Positions 1 to 6,981 of a DNA stretch of 13,716 bases are shown piece by piece. The position numbers and the translations under genes were made by a program. Under the pieces are notes generated by a model. That model saw only the letters and a list, made by a program, of their open reading frames with translations, made no database searches and was not told the origin of the DNA. This stretch comes from Pseudolabrys sp. GTDB taxonomy: Bacteria > Pseudomonadota > Alphaproteobacteria > Rhizobiales > Xanthobacteraceae. The stretch covers positions 1-13,716 of the forward strand of contig JAQSCR010000447.1 in NCBI GenBank assembly GCA_029945495.1. Direction: 5' to 3'. How positions within the stretch are numbered: position 1 is the first letter of the stretch; each line of letters opens with the position of its first letter.

Positions 1-614
1 GTCACCGGGAACAGCATGATGAAATAGACCAGCATGGCGAGCACAAAGACTTCGACCGGCCGGAAACTTTGACCCGCCACCGTCTGCGAGCGGTTCATGT
101 ATTCCGGCACCGCGATGACGCTGGCGATCGCGGTGTCCTTGATCGTGATCGACAGGACCGAACCGAAGGCGGGCAGCATGCGCACGATCGCCTGCGGCAG
201 CACGATCTCGCGGACGATCTGGACATGCGTCATGCCCAGCGCTAGGGCGGCGCGCGTTTGTCCGGGCCGCACCGAACTGACGCCGGCGCGCACAATCTCA
301 GCGACGTAGGCGGCAATGTGCGCCGATAGGGCAAACAGCGCCGCCCAGAAGGGTGGCAGCGACACGCCGGAAACCGCCGGCAGGGCGAAGTAGGTCCACA
401 CCAGCACCACCAGCACCGGCACCGACCGCATGGAATCGATATAGAACACCAGCGGCACACGCAGCCAGGCTGGCCCGTAACAACGGGCCAGCCCGACCGC
501 GCCGCCTAGCACGAGGCTGCACAGCACGGTCAGTGCCGACAGCAGAAGCGTCACCTCGAGTCCATGCGCCAGGAACTGCCAGCTCGCAAGAATTGGCGAA
601 ATGTCGATGTCCAT
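1..614 (-). CDS. Polar amino acid ABC transporter permease, HisM/GlnP type (3' end beyond the window)
   Basis: Inner-membrane subunit of a PAAT-family ABC importer. The visible 204 residues contain hydrophobic segments at about 20-42, 54-82, 88-108, 148-170 and 187-204. The cytoplasmic EAA loop that docks the ATPase lies at about 121-142, with the expected Ala-Ala-x-x-x-Gly at 122-127 and the Leu-Pro of the motif's end at 139-140. Family members are usually about 215-230 residues, so only a short C-terminus is missing. The ATG at 612-614 is chosen because an in-frame TAG lies four codons upstream; a weak AGG precedes it by about 8 nt. It starts 20 nt after the stop of the binding-protein gene, so the two are co-transcribed. 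A partner permease and the ATPase are expected further left but are not in view. The family call is firm; the substrate is unknown. Confidence 0.92.
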   Translation of the reverse strand, partial: MDIDISPILASWQFLAHGLEVTLLLSALTVLCSLVLGGAVGLARCYGPAWLRVPLVFYIDSMRSVPVLVVLVWTYFALPAVSGVSLPPFWAALFALSAHIAAYVAEIVRAGVSSVRPGQTRAALALGMTHVQIVREIVLPQAIVRMLPAFGSVLSITIKDTAIASVIAVPEYMNRSQTVAGQSFRPVEVFVLAMLVYFIMLFPV

Positions 615-634
615 GGCGCTGGCCTAAAGAGCCG

Positions 635-1471
635 CTACTTCATCGTCTCGATGACTTTCTGTTCCGACGCTTCAAGCTGCGCGTGCATCTTGTCCGCGAC
701 GGCGCGCAGCCAGGCCAGAAACTCCGGCTGATTCTTGTCGATGGCCAGGCCCACCGGCGTCGCCTTTTCGGTGCTGCTCTGGCAATTGTTTTCGCTGGGC
801 AGGACCTTCAGGCCTTTGACCTTGTTGTTCATCGGCACCCACGGGATGCGATTGATCGGCGCGGCGTCGGCGCGCTTGGCCATCACGTCTTCCAGCGGTG
901 CGGTGGCGCCGGAGTTGGCGACGCCGAGCAGCTTGGCCTTGGCGAAGCGCTGCTTCACCCAGGCTTCCTCGCCGCCGCCGATGAAGTAGGCGATGGTGAA
1001 ATCGGGACTGTTGAGGTCATCGACAGTCTTGGCGCCGACGAACTTCGCATTGTCGGCGCGGCCAAACATGCAGACCGAGGTGTTGGAATAGAGCACGAAG
1101 TCGACAACCTTGCTGCGTTCCGGCGTCTCGGCCAAAGGCGTGATCGACAGGTCGACCTGGTTGGCGGCAAGCACCGGCACCTTGGTTTCATGCGACACCA
1201 GAACCGGATCGAGCTTCACGCCGAGCAGCTTGGCGTATTCGGCCGCCAGCGTCCAAGCCGGGCCCGACCAGTGATCGCCGCTGCCGGTCGTATTCTCGAC
1301 CAGCCACGGCGCATTGGCGAGGACGGCCACGCGCAGGGCGCCGGCCTTGCGGATGGCGTCGACGCGCGGATTGGCGCCGGGCGCGGGCGCCTGCTGGGCC
1401 GCCGCCGGCAGCGTAGCCGCGACTAGGCCGGCGAGGGCGGTCGCTATGAGGGTGAGTTTTTTCAGTTGCAT
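635..1471 (-). CDS. Family 3 periplasmic substrate-binding protein of an amino-acid-type ABC transporter
   Basis: Secreted solute receptor (SBP_bac_3 fold) of 278 residues, the usual size. The open frame continues upstream to about 1687, but the ATG at 1469-1471 is preferred: it is preceded by AAGGA about 9 nt upstream and opens a textbook Sec signal peptide (Lys-Lys at 4-5, hydrophobic core 6-22, Ala-Ala-Ala then Gln-Gln at about 23-27). The mature part begins with the typical 'VDAIRKAGALRVAV' at about 38-50, and has the lobe motif 'VDLSITPLAETPERSKVVDF' that family members use around the ligand carboxylate/amine site. It lies 91 nt downstream of a GntR regulator gene and 20 nt upstream of the permease gene. 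Family members bind polar amino acids, opines and related amino compounds. The neighbouring uxuB/uxuA genes hint at a sugar-acid-related ligand, which is inference only. Confidence 0.93.
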   Translation of the reverse strand: MQLKKLTLIATALAGLVAATLPAAAQQAPAPGANPRVDAIRKAGALRVAVLANAPWLVENTTGSGDHWSGPAWTLAAEYAKLLGVKLDPVLVSHETKVPVLAANQVDLSITPLAETPERSKVVDFVLYSNTSVCMFGRADNAKFVGAKTVDDLNSPDFTIAYFIGGGEEAWVKQRFAKAKLLGVANSGATAPLEDVMAKRADAAPINRIPWVPMNNKVKGLKVLPSENNCQSSTEKATPVGLAIDKNQPEFLAWLRAVADKMHAQLEASEQKVIETMK

Positions 1472-1530
1472 GGCTTCGTTTCCTTGTCCCTGTTTTTTAA
1501 GTTCGATGGTTTCTTGTTTTTGGCGTTTCG

Positions 1531-1547
1531 GCGCCGCGATGCGGCGC
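1531..1547. other. 7-bp perfect inverted repeat between the regulator and binding-protein genes
   Basis: GCGCCGC and GCGGCGC flank a 3-nt spacer inside the 91-nt gap between the GntR gene and the binding-protein gene. In the minus-strand transcript it would form a short GC hairpin. No run of U follows it, so it is not a standard intrinsic terminator. It may weaken read-through or protect an mRNA end, giving different amounts of regulator and receptor. Chance occurrence is possible in DNA this GC-rich. Confidence 0.4.
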
Positions 1548-1562
1548 TTGGCATAGGTTGCG

Positions 1563-2273
1563 TCAGGCGTCGTCGAGAATGAGATCCGGGTAGCGCTCAG
1601 TGAGTTTCTGCGTGATCTTGAGGACCTCCGACATGTGCGCGCGGATCGCCGCCTCGGCGGCGTCGGCGTCGCGCTTGTCGATGGCATTGACGATGGCTCT
1701 GTGCTGATCGACCAGCACGTCGACCGGCGTGGTGTGCGGCAGACTTAAAAATCGCACGCGATCGAATTGCGCCTTCTCGCGCTCCAGCACGGCCCACAAT
1801 TGCGTGATGCCGATGCCCTCGACCAGGGTGCGGTGAAAGGCGTCGTCGGCGACGGTGAAGCCTTCGGCGTCGTCGCGCGCCTTTTCCTGCTCGGCCATGG
1901 CTTGATCGAGACTGGCACGGAACGGCGCGGCGAGACCCTCGGTGGCCGCCTTGCGCACCACCGAGATCTCGATCGCCTCGCGCACGAAGCGGGCGCGGCG
2001 CATGGCGCCGAGCGAGATACGGGTGACGAAACTGCCGCGCTGTGGCTGGATTTCGATAAAGCCTTCGTCGGCAAGCCGGATCAGGGCTTCGCGCACCGGC
2101 GCGCGGCTGGTGCCGAAGCGCAGCGCCAGTTCGTTTTCGGACAGGCGCTGCGTCGGCCGCAGCCGCAGGGTCACCAGATCCTGGCGCAATTGCGCGTGGA
2201 TGCTGCGCACAGTCGGCGGATGGCGCGCATCGAGCGGCACACTGGTCGTGAAAGCCATCGCATTGCCCCGCAT
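1563..2273 (-). CDS. GntR-family transcriptional regulator, FadR/FCD subfamily
   Basis: Cytoplasmic ligand-responsive DNA-binding protein, 236 residues, normal for the subfamily. The N-terminal winged helix-turn-helix spans about 23-87, with the recognition part 'LSENELALRFGTSRAPVREAL' at 44-64 and the wing near 73-86. The C-terminal FCD domain (about 92-222) keeps the full metal-binding set: Asp143, His147, His191 and His213 with family spacing. FCD proteins of this type bind a metal and a small organic acid. The start is uncertain: the first ATG (2273) and a second in-frame ATG (2258) each follow a GGGG about 7-8 nt upstream. The gene leads a leftward operon with the amino-acid-type importer and is divergent from uxuB-uxuA, so it probably controls both sides. 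Whether it responds to fructuronate, mannonate or the imported compound is not visible. Confidence 0.93.
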   Translation of the reverse strand: MRGNAMAFTTSVPLDARHPPTVRSIHAQLRQDLVTLRLRPTQRLSENELALRFGTSRAPVREALIRLADEGFIEIQPQRGSFVTRISLGAMRRARFVREAIEISVVRKAATEGLAAPFRASLDQAMAEQEKARDDAEGFTVADDAFHRTLVEGIGITQLWAVLEREKAQFDRVRFLSLPHTTPVDVLVDQHRAIVNAIDKRDADAAEAAIRAHMSEVLKITQKLTERYPDLILDDA

Positions 2274-2320
2274 AAAGGCGGCCCCGGACGAGCCACCCCT
2301 CTAAACAACGCTAACAGCGG

Positions 2321-2350
2321 TTAAGTAGACAAGTCAACTAGTCGACAAGT
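2321..2350. promoter_or_regulatory. Probable GntR operator cluster in the divergent spacer
   Basis: The spacer between the regulator and uxuB holds overlapping symmetric elements with the GT-NN-AC core common at FadR-subfamily operators. ACTAGTCGACAAGT (2337-2350) is a palindrome with one mismatched pair. GTCAACTAGTCGAC (2333-2346) is another with one mismatched pair. ACAAGT occurs twice, at 2329-2334 and 2345-2350, 16 bp apart. On the minus strand TTGACT (2337-2332) could be a -35 box, but its -10 partner (TTAGCG, 17 nt on) is poor, so I do not call the promoter. The position suits joint control of both divergent operons by the adjacent regulator. Confidence 0.55.
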
Positions 2351-2366
2351 ACGATTTGAGATCGTA
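2350..2366. promoter_or_regulatory. 6-bp perfect inverted repeat upstream of uxuB
   Basis: TACGAT and ATCGTA are separated by the 5-nt spacer TTGAG, next to and sharing one base with the GntR operator cluster. It lies 33 nt before the chosen uxuB start. It may be a second protein-binding site or a small hairpin in the uxuB leader. The sequence differs from the GT-NN-AC sites, so if it is an operator it may serve another regulator. Confidence 0.35.
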
Positions 2367-2399
2367 GTGTCGTGCGGTGAATTTGCCGGACCGGACTCG

Positions 2400-3938
2400 A
2401 TGAACCAGCAGAACAGGCAACCGCGGCTGTCTCTTGCGTCGTTGGCAACGAGCCGGCCCGCGGCGCAACGGCCAAGCTACGCGCCTGCCGCTCTGCGCCC
2501 CGGAATCGTCCATCTCGGCATCGGCGCTTTCGTCCGCGGTCATGTCGCGATCTACACCGAAGACGCGATCGCGTTGCGTGGCGGCGACTGGGGCATCATC
2601 GGCGTCAGCCTGCGCCATCTTGACCAACGCGACCGGCTGGCGCCGCAGGATGGGCTTTACACCGCGCTCGAACGTGGACCTGTCGTCAAGCCGCCACGGA
2701 TCGTAGGCTGCCTGCGCGAGGTTCTAGTCGCGCCGGAGAATCCGGAAGCGGTGCTTTGCCGCATGGCCGATCCGGCCATCCGCATCGTCAGCCTGACGGT
2801 GACCGAAAAAGGCTATGACCACGATCCAGCCACGGGCCGCCTCAATCCCGAGCACGATGATATCCGCCATGACATCGCCGAGCCGCATGCGCCGCGTTCG
2901 GCGGTCGGCTTCATCGTCGAGGCGTTGGCGCGCCGGCGCGCGACGGGTGTGGCGCCGTTCACGGTGATGTCGTGCGACAACCTGCCGCAAAACGGCAAAC
3001 TGCTGAAAGGCCTGGTGCGCGACTTCGCGGCGCGGCGCGATCCGGAGTTGGCGCATTGGATCGACACGCACGGCGCCTTTCCCTCAAGCATGGTTGACCG
3101 CGTCGTGCCGCCGGTGACCGACGCCGATCGCGCCGACATCGAAAACCTCACGGGCCTGTTCGATGCCTCGCCGGTCGTGCACGAGCCGTTTTCGCAATGG
3201 GTGCTTGAGGATAGCTTTGTCGGCGGCGCGCGGCCGGCCTGGCACGAATGCGGCGTCGAAATCGCCGACGATGTAAAGCCCTACGAAGACATGAAGCTGC
3301 AGCTGCTCAACGGGGCACATTCGGCGCTGGCCTATCTCGGTTATCTGTCCGGCCACGACATGATTTCGCAGGCGGTCGCCGATCCGGTGCTGCAAGGCTT
3401 TGTGCGCAATCTGTGGGACGAAGAAGTCATTCCGGTCGTGCACGCGCCGGCCGGCGTTGATCTGGCCGACTACACTGCGACCGTGCAGTCGCGCTTCGCC
3501 AATCCGTTTGTCCGCCACCGCACCTGGCAGGTCGCCATGGACGGCTCGCAAAAGCTGCCGCAGCGAATCCTGCCATCGGTGCGGGCGCGGCTGTCTCGGG
3601 GTATGGATTTGCCGCGGCTCGCTTTGGTGATTGCGGCCTGGATCCGCTATGCCGGCGGCACCGATGAAGGCGGCAAGACCATAGACGTGCGCGATCCGCT
3701 CGCCGGCCAGTTAAGAGACAAGCTCGGCGCGGCCTCCCGCACGCCGGCCGATCAGGTAAACGCGGCGCTGAGCTTCAAGACAATATTCGGCGACGATTTG
3801 CCCACTGACGAACGCTTCCGCGATGCTTTGCGCACCGCCTACGCTCAATTAGCCTTGCTCGGCGCGCGCAAGGCGGCGGCGTCGCTCGCGGGCAATGCGA
3901 CATCCTTAAATACAGCGATCGGCAAGGACGCCCGGTGA
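2400..3938 (+). CDS. uxuB: D-fructuronate reductase / D-mannonate oxidoreductase (mannitol dehydrogenase family)
   Basis: NAD-dependent cytoplasmic enzyme that interconverts D-fructuronate and D-mannonate in hexuronate breakdown. From the ATG at 2400 it is 512 residues, slightly longer than the usual 480-490. The Rossmann nucleotide site is at about 35-60 with 'GIGAFVRGH' at 40-48. The family blocks 'TVTEKGY' (133-139), 'SCDNLPQNG' (191-199) and 'FPSSMVDRVVP' (227-237) are present. The catalytic Lys-x4-Asn-x2-His signature is Lys299, Asn304 and His307. A GTG at 2367 is an alternative start in the same frame; neither has a strong ribosome site. The stop overlaps the uxuA start by one base. Other members of the family reduce fructose or tagaturonate (mannitol dehydrogenase, UxaB), but adjacency to uxuA makes fructuronate the best reading. 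Confidence 0.9.
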   Translation: MNQQNRQPRLSLASLATSRPAAQRPSYAPAALRPGIVHLGIGAFVRGHVAIYTEDAIALRGGDWGIIGVSLRHLDQRDRLAPQDGLYTALERGPVVKPPRIVGCLREVLVAPENPEAVLCRMADPAIRIVSLTVTEKGYDHDPATGRLNPEHDDIRHDIAEPHAPRSAVGFIVEALARRRATGVAPFTVMSCDNLPQNGKLLKGLVRDFAARRDPELAHWIDTHGAFPSSMVDRVVPPVTDADRADIENLTGLFDASPVVHEPFSQWVLEDSFVGGARPAWHECGVEIADDVKPYEDMKLQLLNGAHSALAYLGYLSGHDMISQAVADPVLQGFVRNLWDEEVIPVVHAPAGVDLADYTATVQSRFANPFVRHRTWQVAMDGSQKLPQRILPSVRARLSRGMDLPRLALVIAAWIRYAGGTDEGGKTIDVRDPLAGQLRDKLGAASRTPADQVNAALSFKTIFGDDLPTDERFRDALRTAYAQLALLGARKAAASLAGNATSLNTAIGKDAR

Positions 3939-5134
3939 TGGAACAGTGTTGGCGGTGGTTCGGTCCTGAAGATGTCATTACGCTGCCGATGATCCGGCAA
4001 ACCGGCGCGACCGGCATTGTCACCGCGCTGCACCAGATCCCCTATGGTGAGGTCTGGAGCGTCGACGAGATCGAGAAGCGCAAGGCGATGATCGCCGCCG
4101 ATCCGGTGCTTGGTTTGCGCTGGAGCGTGGTCGAAAGCCTGCCGATCCACGAGCGCATCAAGCTTGGCGAAGGCGACCTCACCGGCCTGTTCGATAATTA
4201 CCGGCAATCGATGCGCAATCTGGCAGCGTGCGGGGTTGACGTCATCTGCTACAATTTCATGCCGGTGCTGGATTGGACGCGCACGCTCTTGAACGCGCCG
4301 TTGCCCGGCGGCGGCACGGCGTTGCGCTTCGATATTGCGGTGTTCGCCGCTTTCGACTGCTTCATGCTGGAGCGCCCCGGCGCCGAGGCCGATTTCGCGC
4401 CGGAAACACTGGCCAAAGCGCGCGCCTGGTTCGGCCGCTCGACGCCAGCCGACCGCGATCGGCTGCTCGCGACCATCATGGCCGGATTGCCGGGCGCTTT
4501 CGACCGCTTCGATATTCCGGGCTTGCGCAAGATGCTCGCGGCCTATCGCGGCATCACTGCCGATCGCCTGCGCGACAACCTCGCGCGCTTTCTGCGCGAG
4601 ATCATGCCGGTGGCCGAGGAATGCAACATCAAGATGTGCATCCATCCGGACGACCCGCCGCGCCCGCTGATGGGGCTGCCGCGCATCGTCTCGAACGGAG
4701 CCGATATCGGCTTTATTCTGTCGGTGGTGCCATCGCCCATGAACGGGCTGACTTTGTGCGCCGGTTCGCTCGGCGCGAATCCCGATAACGATTGTGTCGC
4801 CATCGCCCGCCGCTTCGCCGACCGAATTTATTTCGCGCATCTGCGAAACGTCAGAAAAGAACCGGACGGCTCATTCCAGGAAGCCGCGCATCTGGACGGC
4901 GACACCGATATGGTCGCGCTCGTCGTGGCGCTGCTGGAAGAACAACAGCGGCGCAAAGATGCCGGGCTCAACGACTGGCGCATCCCGATGCGCCCGGATC
5001 ACGGCCACGAGTTGCTCGACGATGTCGGCAAGAAAACCCATCCCGGCTATCCGGCCATCGGCCGATTGAAAGGCCTGGCAGAATTACGCGGTGTCATGGC
5101 GGCGGCGGCGAAATTCTATAATTTCCAGCCGTGA
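3938..5134 (+). CDS. uxuA: D-mannonate dehydratase
   Basis: Dehydrates D-mannonate to 2-keto-3-deoxy-D-gluconate, using a divalent metal, in the cytoplasm. 398 residues, full length for the UxuA family. Near-invariant family blocks are visible: 'RWFGPEDVITLPMIRQTGATG' from residue 6, 'VVTALHQIPYGEVWS'-type text at 27-41 (here Ile27 in place of the first Val), 'YNFMPVLDWTRT' (105-116), 'CIHPDDPP' (234-241), 'HLRN' (301-304) and 'RPDHGH' (352-357). The Cys/His/Asp residues in the last three blocks are the metal-site candidates. The ATG shares its A with the uxuB stop (TGATG), so translation is coupled; AAGGA lies about 9 nt upstream. An in-frame GTG one codon earlier (3935) is possible. The downstream kinase and aldolase for ketodeoxygluconate are not in this window. 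Confidence 0.96.
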   Translation: MEQCWRWFGPEDVITLPMIRQTGATGIVTALHQIPYGEVWSVDEIEKRKAMIAADPVLGLRWSVVESLPIHERIKLGEGDLTGLFDNYRQSMRNLAACGVDVICYNFMPVLDWTRTLLNAPLPGGGTALRFDIAVFAAFDCFMLERPGAEADFAPETLAKARAWFGRSTPADRDRLLATIMAGLPGAFDRFDIPGLRKMLAAYRGITADRLRDNLARFLREIMPVAEECNIKMCIHPDDPPRPLMGLPRIVSNGADIGFILSVVPSPMNGLTLCAGSLGANPDNDCVAIARRFADRIYFAHLRNVRKEPDGSFQEAAHLDGDTDMVALVVALLEEQQRRKDAGLNDWRIPMRPDHGHELLDDVGKKTHPGYPAIGRLKGLAELRGVMAAAAKFYNFQP

Positions 5135-5531
5135 TGCCGACGCCGAATTTGCACACACCGCGCCAGCTATTGATACGGTGAGCCACCCTGACGGCCTAAG
5201 GCGAATGCGGGACCCATCGTAAAGCTTGGGCCTATCGGGCGCCTTTGTATTGGATAACTCTCACAACGTTTGGTCTAGAGATGCCCGGTCAGATCATCTC
5301 CTACAGGGGGACGGGGTTAGATCTAGTTATTTTACGGGCTGGAAATGAGCGCCAATAAGCCGTAATGAGTGGCGATCGGACCAGATGCGGCGGTTCCTCC
5401 GCGCCGAAATCGCCTTCGTAGCCTCGTAAAATGCAGCAACGTCGCTTCAGTATTGCACCCATGATGGAGAGCGCGGGCTGAGCGGGAATATACATTATTT
5501 TCTACGTACTTAGCATGGAGCTGCGAATCCC

Positions 5532-5945
5532 ATGTTGTTCCGCTCGGCGTACTTTTTTGAGTGGTTCGCGGCCCAGCGCGGTCAAACGCCGCGAGAGCCG
5601 CAAGACAGCGCCATGACCTCCGAAAACGGCGGTAGCCAGCAAGTGGGCTATCGTGTTCGCCTTTGCAGCGACGCTCTTAGAGTGTACGTGCCGCAACGCT
5701 GCGATATGACGCCGTCTCCGGTTGGCGCGGATGTCGGCGTGATCATCGGGCACGACAGGCGGCATTTTTGTACGAGCTTTGGCGCGATTCTGGTTCCTGA
5801 TGAGATCGATTGGGAGCCCAGAGTTGGAATTGCGGGGGGGGTAGGGCGCTTCCCTATGGCCAAGCGGCGTACGGTGGTCGTACTCAGAGACTGCGATGCA
5901 GGCGGTCGATCGCAGGAGCCTGCTTATCAAGAATTAAAAGCGTGA
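5532..5945 (+). CDS. Doubtful 137-residue ORF of unknown function
   Basis: An open frame with an ATG start but no clear ribosome site. I recognise no domain, signal peptide or membrane segment. The third codon positions are less GC-biased than in the surrounding real genes, and the frame contains a run of eight G (5835-5842) that would be prone to frameshift. A 142-residue frame overlaps it on the opposite strand, so the openness may be accidental. An internal ATG at 5612 is another possible start. It is listed only because it is the longest plus-strand frame in the gap; it may be non-coding or a gene fragment. Confidence 0.15.
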   Translation: MLFRSAYFFEWFAAQRGQTPREPQDSAMTSENGGSQQVGYRVRLCSDALRVYVPQRCDMTPSPVGADVGVIIGHDRRHFCTSFGAILVPDEIDWEPRVGIAGGVGRFPMAKRRTVVVLRDCDAGGRSQEPAYQELKA

Positions 5946-6131
5946 GCAAGAATTCACGGTCGGCCTGACACTATCGAGACATGCGCCCGGGAAATTCGGT
6001 TTGACCAGGGCGTGGTGTAAATGGGCGCAACCTCGTGCGCTTTTGGTGCCAATAAAATAAGAAACTTGTGCCCGTTCTGCGTCGGGCCCCCACGCCCAAA
6101 CACGCCTGCCTCTTGTTCCTCGCGGTCCCTT

Positions 6132-6181
6132 CCATCCGGTGACGCCTTCGGGAGCGTTCCGCCGGTGCCCTGTTCGGATGG
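6132..6181. other. Inverted repeat with an inner UUCG-loop hairpin
   Basis: CCATCCG (6132-6138) and CGGATGG (6175-6181) are perfect 7-bp complements. Between them, CCTTCGGG at 6145-6152 could form a short stem with a UUCG tetraloop. The arrangement resembles a small folded RNA, but no promoter or T run is evident and GC-rich DNA yields such pairings by chance. Confidence 0.2.
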
Positions 6182-6268
6182 CGCCGGCCTCGCGCGGCTT
6201 CAAAGGCCCTGAGGGAGGGCATCCCACACTTTTTCGGTTCGGCTTGCAGTGCGGTCAGCACCACCCGC

Positions 6269-6303
6269 TTGACCCTGATCGTAAACTGTAGACAGTATAC
6301 GAC
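6269..6303 (+). promoter_or_regulatory. Candidate promoter of the nine-gene operon
   Basis: TTGACC at 6269-6274 matches five of six bases of a sigma-70 -35 box. At 18-nt spacing the -10 position is CAGTAT (6293-6298), which matches only three of six. With this geometry transcription would begin at or next to the regulator's ATG (6304), giving a leaderless message. That agrees with the absence of any ribosome-binding site there. The -10 is weak, so this remains a proposal. Confidence 0.35.
6281..6300. promoter_or_regulatory. 20-bp palindromic operator just before the regulator start
   Basis: GTAAACTGTAGACAGTATAC is symmetric in eight of ten base pairs; the inner arms ACTGT and ACAGT match perfectly around a 2-nt AG centre. 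It ends 3 nt before the ATG of the GntR/FCD gene. Size, symmetry and the GT-NN-AC core fit a site for an FCD-type GntR dimer. The likely role is autoregulation of the whole operon, with the site covering the -10 region or transcription start. It resembles the ACTAGTCGACAAGT site upstream of uxuB, which also has ACT and AGT outer ends. Confidence 0.7.
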
Positions 6304-6981
6304 ATGAGGAATAACTCGGTCACTCGCCAGACTCTCGCCGATCAGGTTTTCGAACGCATCGTCGACGCCATCGTCGTCGGCGACATCAAGGCCGGTAGTC
6401 CGCTCAGCGAAAATGAGATTGCGGTGCGGTTCAACGTCAGCCGCGGCCCGGCGCGCGAGGCGATTTTCCGCCTCGAAGCCAAGGGTTTGGCGACCCGCGT
6501 CGCGCATTTTGGCGCCCGCGTCGTCGATCTGTCGCTGGATGATCTTCGCAGCCTGTTCGAATTGCGCGAGGCGCTCGAATGCATGGCATGCCGGCTCGCG
6601 GCCGAGCGGATTTCGGATGCCGAAGTCGCCGTGCTGGAAGATTGCCTTCGCGGTCATGCGGAGCGGCCGGAAGTCGTCGCCGGCCAGTCGTACTATCAGC
6701 CGGGCGGCGATCAGGATTTCCACTTCGCGATCGCGCGGGCGAGCCACAACCAGCGGCTCTTTCGCGCGCTGTCCGACAACATCTACGACGTGATGCGGCC
6801 TTATCGGTTCCGGTCCAGCCAGACGCCGGGGCGCGCCATCGAGGCACTCAAGGAACATCGCGCGGTCGTCGAGGCGCTCAGGAGCCGCGATCCGGCAAAA
6901 GCCGAGGCCGCGATGCGGGCGCATATCCGCTCGTCCTGGCTCAATACGCAAAGTGCGTTTCAGAAGGCGGAGCGCAGTTGA
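6304..6981 (+). CDS. GntR-family transcriptional regulator, FadR/FCD subfamily
   Basis: Cytoplasmic regulator of 225 residues, full length. The winged helix-turn-helix is at about 8-75 with 'LSENEIAVRFNVSRGPAREAI' at 34-54. The FCD ligand domain (about 80-215) keeps Asp136, His140, His185 and His207 at the spacing of metal-binding members, so a metal plus carboxylate ligand is likely. The ATG at 6304 is the only usable start: TAG is in frame five codons upstream and no ATG follows before the DNA-binding domain. No Shine-Dalgarno sequence is present. The gene opens the operon and its stop overlaps the lyase start by one base (TGATG), so regulator and enzyme are translationally coupled. It probably senses the imported compound or a breakdown product and binds the palindrome just upstream. 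Confidence 0.94.
   Translation: MRNNSVTRQTLADQVFERIVDAIVVGDIKAGSPLSENEIAVRFNVSRGPAREAIFRLEAKGLATRVAHFGARVVDLSLDDLRSLFELREALECMACRLAAERISDAEVAVLEDCLRGHAERPEVVAGQSYYQPGGDQDFHFAIARASHNQRLFRALSDNIYDVMRPYRFRSSQTPGRAIEALKEHRAVVEALRSRDPAKAEAAMRAHIRSSWLNTQSAFQKAERS

Larger units (their letters stand above)
5135..6303. other. 1.17-kb gap without a convincing gene
   Basis: This is the only long non-coding stretch. The part at about 5200-5530 is visibly richer in A and T than the flanking operons, and stops are frequent in all frames. I find no clear terminator with a T run after uxuA, no tRNA-like cloverleaf and no terminal inverted repeats of an intact insertion sequence. Short open frames (minus 5301-5495, plus 5532-5945, minus 5502-5930, minus 5934-6227) show no family motif I can name. 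The reading frame at minus 5934-6227 is rich in Arg, Gly and Pro, as is typical of chance frames in GC-rich DNA. The stretch separates two unrelated catabolic operons and may be decayed mobile or duplicated DNA. Confidence 0.6.

Noticed and set aside
353..1426. A 357-residue plus-strand open frame over the importer genes
   Set aside because: Opposite the permease and binding-protein genes, which have family motifs and a signal peptide; the plus-strand reading has none.
3845..4840. A 331-residue minus-strand open frame opposite uxuA
   Set aside because: Antisense to a gene with near-invariant UxuA motifs; composition is that of a shadow frame.
5301..5495. A 64-residue minus-strand frame in the gap
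   Set aside because: Short, without a recognisable motif or ribosome site; it may be a decayed fragment but cannot be supported.
5135..6303. tRNA gene, CRISPR array or intact insertion sequence in the gap
   Set aside because: I found no TTC-loop/acceptor pattern, no spaced direct repeats and no paired terminal inverted repeats with a transposase frame.
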